DNA of 55,000 bases from Mesostigma viride (Eukaryota > Streptophyta > Mesostigmatophyceae > Mesostigmatales > Mesostigmataceae). The position numbers and the translations under genes are program-made. Below, one piece after another: positions 48,079 through 55,000 of this stretch. Location: positions 2,855,382-2,910,381 of the forward strand of contig RPFO01000448.1 in NCBI GenBank assembly GCA_009746045.1, given 5' to 3'. Under the pieces are notes generated by a model. The model did not search any database, was not told the DNA's origin, and was given only the letters and a program-made list of their open reading frames with translations. Within the stretch, counting starts at the first letter, position 1; the number at the start of each line of letters is the position of its first letter.

Positions 48079-49525
48079 TGTCACGTCCGTGATCATTTAC
48101 GTCCGTGCACTCAAGAAGTTACGCGGTTGCCGTAATCGGAATCGTTACCGACGTTTGGTTGGTTCCGATTCAGTAGGCCGCAGGCTTTGTTCCTTGGGCC
48201 GGTGTGGAGCGCCGCGCCGGAAAGGCCTGAATTTCTAGAGTGACAGTCTTAGGTGACCTGACTTAGGTTCAGGCGCAAGACTTTGGGGCGCAAAGCCTTG
48301 GTGGCTTGCGCAATATTCCGGTGCGTGACATTTGGCAGTTATGAATCTTTTGTATTGTCCAGACGGAATGATGTTCAGTCCATCTGACAAAGCTAGATAC
48401 GCAGATCGTAGTGTGCGGTGTGCTGGCTCGCACGTGGTTGTCGAACAGACTTGCTCTGCATTTTGCTGGCAGTCTAACTGCACGTCAGGCGGCTTGCTGG
48501 CAAATGCGACAGCGCATGGATGCCGGGATTTTTGGAGGTATTTAGGAGCAGCGCAGCGGCCATGGTGGTCGTTGTTCGCTCGTTTCTCTCCCTCACAACT
48601 AGTTTGTTGTCTTCATGGGGTTAAACTTCTCGAACAGCCCGGAGCAGCCCCCGTGAGTGGTTGCATGTCGTTGCCATGACGATGGTTGATAAGATTGACA
48701 ATGGTTTGATCCGGTTGGGATGTTGTTGGCATTGTGGACGAGAAACGTTCTGCTGACCCGGGAACAGTCCCGGGAAAGGGCCGGTTCGTCGTTGGCCAGT
48801 GTGCCAGTAACTGGGACATGAGCGCAGAGTCACACAGTTGATATAGATTATGACGTAAGTAAACACTGTTGCGCCACAGTGGCGTCATGGTCGGTCTGTG
48901 GTGATTTCGATGGGTCTCAAGGATATGTAGTTACTCTTACAGTTGCGGCAGCACAACTCGGCATTCATTGTAATTTGTCAAATGTTATGGAATGAATGGT
49001 TTGGGCATTGCTTTCATCATAAAGCATTATTGCAATCTTCATAATATAAATATCGGCTGGCTGCGCTGCCTGTCATGAAGGTGGTGGTGCCGTCAAGGAC
49101 CACACCTATCATTTCCACATTATTTAAACGAGCGAACAACCCTTGGCGGGTTCAGTTCGGACAGCCTGAGCCGGAGATATACCCAAGCTGCTTGCAGAAT
49201 CAAGCACTTGGAAGAGGATTAAGCTTATCCTTTAAAAAGCTATGAAGAGGATTAGGCTTATCCTTGAAAAAGCCATGAAGAGGATTATGCTTATCCTTGA
49301 AAAAGCACTGAAGAGGTTATTGCTTAGCCTATTTGAAAAGCATGTGTGGTCCTGTCGTGGGAATTTTTTTTTCCCTATGTGATCCTCTTTTTGACTTTTT
49401 GGCTCTTCATTTTTTCGAGCTAAAAAGTGGGGGGGAATATAGTGGATCACACACAAGAGTACTCTATTGCTATGGATATGCCTTCCAAGTGATAGGCTAG
49501 GATATAATGGCACGCAAACGCGACA
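48079..49525. mobile_element. LTR-like unit, copy 1 (long form)
   Basis: Starts TGTCACGTCCGTGATC and ends GCAAACGCGACA (TG...CA). Positions 48079-49053 equal 49528-50502 essentially perfectly, and 49441-49525 equal 50520-50604. The extra ~385 bp hold four 33-bp repeats (from 49211) around a near-palindrome GGATTAAGCTTATCC. No ORF with a known domain. Confidence 0.65.
49211..49343. repeat. 33-bp repeat x4 with hairpin core
   Basis: GAAGAGGATTAAGCTTATCC begins units at 49211, 49244, 49277 and 49310. Each has a near-palindromic centre. Absent from the second LTR-like copy. Confidence 0.9.
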
Positions 49526-49527
49526 GC

Positions 49528-50604
49528 TGTCACGTCCGTGATCATTTACGTCCGTGCACTCAAGAAGTTACGCGGTTGCCGTAATCGGAATCGTTACCGA
49601 CGTTTGGTTGGTTCCGATTCAGTAGGCCGCAGGCTTTGTTCCTTGGGCCGGTGTGGAGCGCCGCGCCGGAAAGGCCTGAATTTCTAGAGTGACAGTCTTA
49701 GGTGACCTGACTTAGGTTCAGGCGCAAGACTTTGGGGCGCAAAGCCTTGGTGGCTTGCGCAATATTCCGGTGCGTGACATTTGGCAGTTATGAATCTTTT
49801 GTATTGTCCAGACGGAATGATGTTCAGTCCATCTGACAAAGCTAGATACGCAGATCGTAGTGTGCGGTGTGCTGGCTCGCACGTGGTTGTCGAACAGACT
49901 TGCTCTGCATTTTGCTGGCAGTCTAACTGCACGTCAGGCGGCTTGCTGGCAAATGCGACAGCGCATGGATGCCGGGATTTTTGGAGGTATTTAGGAGCAG
50001 CGCAGCGGCCATGGTGGTCGTTGTTCGCTCGTTTCTCTCCCTCACAACTAGTTTGTTGTCTTCATGGGGTTAAACTTCTCGAACAGCCCGGAGCAGCCCC
50101 CGTGAGTGGTTGCATGTCGTTGCCATGACGATGGTTGATAAGATTGACAATGGTTTGATCCGGTTGGGATGTTGTTGGCATTGTGGACGAGAAACGTTCT
50201 GCTGACCCGGGAACAGTCCCGGGAAAGGGCCGGTTCGTCGTTGGCCAGTGTGCCAGTAACTGGGACATGAGCGCAGAGTCACACAGTTGATATAGATTAT
50301 GACGTAAGTAAACACTGTTGCGCCACAGTGGCGTCATGGTCGGTCTGTGGTGATTTCGATGGGTCTCAAGGATATGTAGTTACTCTTACAGTTGCGGCAG
50401 CACAACTCGGCATTCATTGTAATTTGTCAAATGTTATGGAATGAATGGTTTGGGCATTGCTTTCATCATAAAGCATTATTGCAATCTTCATAATATAAAT
50501 ATAATATATAATAATATATAGTGGATCACACACAAGAGTACTCTATTGCTATGGATATGCCTTCCAAGTGATAGGCTAGGATATAATGGCACGCAAACGC
50601 GACA
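49528..50604. mobile_element. LTR-like unit, copy 2 (short form)
   Basis: Direct repeat of copy 1 separated from it by only GC. It lacks the 385-bp segment, replaced by an AATATATAATAATAT filler. AACA before copy 1 (48075-48078) and AACA after this copy (50605-50608) could be a 4-bp target duplication around the pair. Confidence 0.65.
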
Positions 50605-50645
50605 AACATAACTCCGTTGGGAGTACCTGTAGCACATAGCCCAGA
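50605..50645 (-). mobile_element. LINE 3' terminal fragment
   Basis: ACATAACTCCGTTGGGAGTA and GTAGCACATA correspond to the complement of the LINE end GTGCTACATGACTCCCCAAC. The fragment directly abuts the LTR-like pair. Confidence 0.45.
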
Positions 50646-51085
50646 GAAGGGGCATATGGCCTATAATACATTCTAAGCTACTTCCTCAGTGCAAGGGTGG
50701 CCGAATGTAAACGACACTTGCTCTAGGTGCACCAGGGCACCTGCACCCTCATGATCTATCACGCTATGCCCAGATAAGGGGGGAGCATGTCATGTGGGGG
50801 AAGATCATCATAGCTATACAAAAGCTACAGTAGAGCGTGGCATCTCAGCAGAGACTGAGTGAGCAGCTCTCTGCATGGGCACAGCATAACTACATAAAAG
50901 TAGGTAGGCATCATCTGGACGGAGTGTGGCACATCATAGGCACACATGTACATGGCTAAATAATGCGCGTGGCGCAGCTGGTATAGTGCATGTAAGAGGC
51001 GTACATTCTGATCAATGTAAGAGGCGTACATGTACATGGCCACGGTCTATCTATTATACACTACTACTGCTGTATTCCCCTAAGC
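50646..51085. other. No gene seen
   Basis: Low-copy sequence with GTAAGAGGCGTACATGTACA repeated around 50990-51040. No credible frame. Confidence 0.4.
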
Positions 51086-51089
51086 TGGG

Positions 51090-51997
51090 GCGGCTGGGGT
51101 CACTGGGGCCGCGGGGGTCGCATGCCAGGGCTTGTGGCCGACGTAGATGGCCGCCCCCTTCCATTACACCGGCTGCCCCGCCTAATTGGTCTGCCGGAGC
51201 TGGAGGTAGGTCGGCCATAGCTCCCGTCGCTGTTGCTGCGCCAGGGTCAAGTCGTCGTCAAGGGTGAAGAGAGTCTTCTCGAGCCGCTTGCGGCGTCGGA
51301 GAAAAGAAATCTTGTCCGCCGGGTTCTTAAAGGTTAGAAGGAGCGGGGGCGCCCCTGCCTTACCCCGCGCGCGGGGAAGGCGGTGGGCGACTAGCTCAAT
51401 CTCACCAGTAAGGCCCATGCGACCAAGGATTTCTCTCTCAAACGCACGCGCAAGCTTCTCGGAATTCTCACCTTCCTCCATGTCGAAGTTCTTGACGATT
51501 ACGTTATTAAGGCTGCGCTTGGCGAGCTCGGCCCGGCCTCCTCGCGGAGGTCAAGCGTCTGCCGCAGGAGCTAGGCTGCGACGGCGGAGGTGGTGGAGGT
51601 GGTGTGCTGCTTAAGCATGTCCGCCCAGGTCGTGATCAATGGGAGGAGCATCGCCGGGCAGGCCAGTAGGGGCTGGCTTGGCGGCAATGTCCTTCTTCAC
51701 CTCCTTGGCGGTGAGGCCTGCGGTGTTCTGCACGACCTCGATAGCGATGGCATTGTCCTTAAGACGCTGGTCGATGTCGCGGAGCTGGGCGGTGCTGTCG
51801 CAACGATGGGGGGCGGTGGTGGGGGAGCCCAGATCGATCTCGGTGTCGGAGCGCCCGAGGAGGGAGCAGAGGGCGAAGCGTTGGAGCTTGGGGCGATTCA
51901 TGCGGCCAATGCGCGGGAGATCCTCGACGGGGTCCGACGGCAGGCTGACCACCGGGCCAGCGGCCGCGGTTGTGCATGAGAGCACAAGTATGAGCAC
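51090..51997 (-). pseudogene. LINE ORF1-like pseudogene
   Basis: The minus-strand frame at 51481-51182 reads GRMGLTGEIELVAHRLPRAR, APPLLLTFKNPADKISFLRR and DDDLTLAQQQRRELWPTYL, parallel to the ORF at 3428-3790. It then meets two in-frame stops before WKGAAIYVGHKPW, the equivalent of YWRGGDLMINHKMW. Upstream (51997-51611) another frame has helical sequence (DIDQRLKDNAIAIEVVQNTA) fitting the coiled coil, but shifted in frame. Not functional. Confidence 0.65.
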
Positions 51998-52009
51998 AGG
52001 TCCATAAGC

Positions 52010-52680
52010 GAGGCGTACGTGCCGAAAAACAAGTCTTCCATGAAGGTTCCAGGACCGCGGTTCCAGAAGCCATAGGCGGTGATGTCAAAGGAGATCTCAT
52101 CCCAGTGTGGCTGGCAGGGCGGCTGCGCTTGGGCTCTGGCGATGCAAATGGCGAGGAAAGCCTTGGGGGCTGGGCGAGCACCAGTGCGCTACTATAGTGT
52201 CACCGTTGCCTGCCGGACCTGATGGCGAAGCTGCAGCCGGAGCTGTAAACGTATTTTCATTGCCGAGCGCAGCCGCCAGGCTGCGTTGCGTCGAGGGGCG
52301 TTTGCTCATCGTATATTGCTTCGGAAAAATTACATCATCATAAATGTGCGTCGTAGAAAGACGCGTCGATTGTGATATTCACGGCTAAATTCGGTGCTCA
52401 AACGTGAAAGTTATGAGCGCCGCCGTCAGCCATGGCTACCTCGTGGCTCGTGGCTCGGGCGAAATGACATGGTGTGGCTAAATGACCTAGTAGTCATAAA
52501 TATCCTGCAATAATATAAATGTCCGGCAACATAAATACAGTGTGTTTATGTTGCCGGTGCTGTCGGTTAAGTGCCATTCCAGTGTCCACGAATACAAATC
52601 GCCGTCGGCGAAGCATCGGCGACTGCCGAGTGCCGACTGGGAAAGTAACTGTAGTTGAATCTCCCCGTCGCACATTAATT
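52010..52680. other. No gene seen; one strong hairpin
   Basis: CCGGCAACATAAA...TTTATGTTGCCGG (about 52530-52561) forms a 13-bp perfect stem. Otherwise short random frames. Confidence 0.45.
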
Positions 52681-52684
52681 CCTT

Positions 52685-53008
52685 GGTCACATACTGCTCC
52701 CTTCTAAACATATCACCTATCACACTACACACATTGGGTAACCAGCTGGTCGATACGTGGTGCCCCTTCACCCAACGATATTCCTATTGGTTAATACAAA
52801 TACCCATTTACCCGAAAAAATCTCCCGTTGCACATGGGCAGCAGAGTCACAACTGGGCGGCGTTGAGGTGAGTTTTTCCGGGGAAATGGGTATTTTTATT
52901 AACCAATAGGAATATCGTTAGGTGAAGGGGTACCACGTATCGATCAGCTGGTTACCCAATGTGTGTAGTGTGATAGGTGATATTTTAAGAAGGGAGCAGT
53001 ATGTGACC
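52685..53008. mobile_element. Foldback element, ~135-bp inverted arms
   Basis: The left arm begins GGTCACATACTGCTCCCTTC and the right arm ends in its complement (GGGAGCAGTATGTGACC). The arms (52685 to about 52820, about 52873 to 53008) are nearly complementary throughout, with a spacer of about 50 bp. No ORF. A MITE or foldback transposon is the simplest reading. Confidence 0.8.
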
Positions 53009-53046
53009 AGGGAAGCCAGGTGACACGCGTAAGGTCACTGTGAGGA

Positions 53047-53634
53047 ATGCAAGTTTACAAACACCCTTTTGCGTCCCAGGAGATCAGTCATGGAAAAGAT
53101 ATCTACTATAAGGGGCTGGGCTTGTCGGGACCTCATTGTTGGGCCCGGGGTCCCACACCTTGCATTGTTCTGTCGCCGCAGGAATGCGTCGAGGTTCTCG
53201 AGTTCCTCGTACAGGAACGGAAGCTCTTCGTGACCCTGAAGGGGGGGGCGGCTATCGACTACCGCGACACGTCCTGGCTCTACACCTTTGACAAACCAAG
53301 CCAACGCCTGTTTATCTTGACCAGCCACTAGTACCAGCGCTGCGTCGGCGACATCACCAGAGCGATCAACGCCAGCCTCGCACAGCCGGCTGCCCCATCG
53401 GCTCCCTCCCTCTGCAAGGATGACATCCGCGCAGTGCTGGAGGAGCACGTGACCTGGCCGCTGGCCGAGAAGCTGACATCGCTGAACACCACGCTCAACA
53501 CGGTGGAAGCCCGGGTCTCCAACGTGGAAACCAAGGTCGTCCACAAGCTACAACCCCAGTTCACGGCGCTACACACCGCGGCGCAGGCTTCGGAAAAGCA
53601 TGCTGCACTTGTCTCTCGCCTTAACCCCTAAATG
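53047..53634 (+). pseudogene. Unrecognised coiled-coil ORF with one in-frame stop
   Basis: One frame runs from 53047 to TAA at 53632-53634, broken only by TAG at 53329-53331. Before the stop: ECVEVLEFLVQERKLFVTLK and IDYRDTSWLYTFDKPSQRLF. After it: DDIRAVLEEHVTWPLAEKLT, SLNTTLNTVEARVSNVETKV, a coiled coil. No family recognised. GTCGCCGCAG/GAATGC at 53181 could be a splice acceptor. It sits between two repeats, so it may be transposon-derived; stop readthrough is a less likely alternative. Confidence 0.45.
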
Positions 53635-53825
53635 GTCTGGCTGCCGATTTTCCGCCAAAAACTGAGTTACAGCCGACACGTCGGCCCCTTCTCGGGGGAC
53701 CAAATGCCGCGAAAACTATTGAGAATTAGGAAACGTTTAGCTGAGAAGATCGAAAGTTTATAATTTTCCTCACAGCATGGTACTAGGGTTTGCATACTTC
53801 TGACAAAGTTATAGAGGTGTTCTGG

Positions 53826-55000
53826 CCGGTCAAAGTACTAGGGGTCAGGGTACTTTTTCACGTACAACGTGCATTCCGGAAAACGACGACCTGGCCATGG
53901 CGGCTTGCGCCCACGCATGGCATTTACGTTTTCGTTCGAATTTTCTGACCAAACTCAGGAAATTGATTTTATACGTCCTAAAGATGATACAGGCCAATTT
54001 TTGGTTCGCGGGAATGCCATTTGATAGGTGTCGGCAGCGTTCTTGCTGGAAAAAACTGCGATCAGGCCGGACGATAGAAACGTTGACAGCAATACCTTTC
54101 CGGCGTATTTCAAAGGATATATTGGTTTCTTTGTACTTTTTATGATACATAGTAGTCGTAAACGTGCAAGGGTGGCCAGAAATCGCCGAATCCAGCGACC
54201 ATGCTGCACAACTTTGGTGTGCCGAAATGCGCCATTTTGCGGCCACCGCCTGGGCCAAGGTAACGCCATCCATGTCTGGTAAAGCTGAGTTATCGTTTTC
54301 CTATCGATGTTTGACGTTTATATATACGTTCTAGCTTGTGTAGCACATTCTTTTTGCATTATTCATGCTCTTTCTTGACCCTGGCCTGGCCCCTTTCTAA
54401 AACACCCTTCTTAGATGCTTCCCTCAGTCAGTTGACCTGCCACAGGGTGATGGTGAAAAGTTTTAGAGGCTGTATGGGTTTGAATACCTCCATATATGTT
54501 TGTTATACATTTCCCACACACATATTGCATGAGTGTGAGGCAGTTGGCTGGTCTCTGTGGCATCATCAAGCATGTAACCGGTGAGTAGAAGCTTCCCATT
54601 GTCAGCATGTGCCACCAGGTGTGCTGGCCATCACCTGGCAAGCTATAGCAGCTTAGGCCTAGTTTATCCTTGCTAGGGCAAGCTGAAATAGGCTTAAAAT
54701 CACTAGTTTGTTGGTGGCTGCCTCCTAGAATGCATGCCTTGCGTAGGGTATCCGTACCACGCTACCTACGTGCATGGACAAGGTGGCACCTGCACATAGG
54801 TGCCATGTAAGGGCAGTGTGATGATGCAGTTATGTTTCCCCATCATTGTGGAAGGGAAATGTATTATGTGGCATGGTTGGGGGCCATATTAGTAGGTATT
54901 AGTAGGTAGTATGCCCACTCCTACCCCCTTGGTTGCTTTTTACCAACGGTACCCCTATGGGCTGTACTAGGTGTAACTGCTGGTATACCCACCCAAATGA
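53826..55000 (+). repeat. Diverged partner of the repeat at 445-1520
   Basis: Shares GGCCAAGTACT-type entry, CATGGCGGCTTGCGCCCA, TTCTTGCTGGAAAAAACTGC, CCGCCTGGGCCAAGGTAACG and later blocks in the same order and orientation as 445-1520. Continues to the window end. No terminal inverted repeat found at its left side. Confidence 0.7.

Noticed and set aside
48332-48679. 115-codon ORF occurring twice (also 49781-50128)
   Set aside because: It is duplicated only because the LTR-like unit is duplicated; no domain or codon evidence suggests translation.

Overview
The window looks like nuclear DNA of a starch-making green alga (Viridiplantae; chlorophyte or prasinophyte grade). Exons are GC-rich with GT-AG introns, long microsatellites and minisatellites fill the introns, non-LTR retrotransposon debris is abundant, and one gene encodes a CBM48 protein of the PTST2/PTST3/FLO6 starch family. 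No bacterial operon, rRNA or CRISPR is seen. The lineage call is inference from gene content.

Layout. Positions 1-8130 are mobile DNA: a palindromic GC tract, a 1.7-kb element with terminal inverted repeats, a MITE-like element, and nested LINE copies including one long reverse-transcriptase ORF (5139-6980). From 8130 to 12840 there is no convincing gene, only minisatellites and dispersed repeats. A two-exon msrA gene on the minus strand (13914-12845) faces away from a 13-exon PTST/FLO6-like gene (14616-29997); 701 bp separate their start codons. Most of that gene's 15.4 kb is intron, carrying long arrays of ACTC, TTCGTA, TATC, CTCC and AC repeats plus 15-bp and 57-bp satellites. From 30000 to 36330 lie decayed LINEs and a Copia-type gag remnant. 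A minus-strand gene (47443 to 38398, perhaps to 36802) encodes a WD40 beta-propeller, a helical linker and a TIR domain; one intron holds a 22-copy 47-bp satellite. From 47800 to 55000 come a second MITE copy, a tandem LTR-like pair, a LINE ORF1 pseudogene, a near-perfect foldback element, a broken coiled-coil ORF and a diverged partner of the repeat at the left end.

Two observations stand out. First, the WD40-helical-TIR protein has no visible NB-ARC/NACHT segment, which makes it a candidate immune or cell-death NADase-type sensor. Second, in both large genes the edges of exons (donor side, acceptor side, and once the stop codon) are repeated as degenerate copies in the adjoining intron or flank. 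Several copies have lost the essential GT or AG, others keep it. This suggests introns growing by repeated local duplication of exon/intron borders.

Exon models were built by hand from reading frame, GT/AG sites and phase. All junctions agree in phase except exon 7/exon 8 of the PTST-like gene and the possible last exon of the TIR gene.
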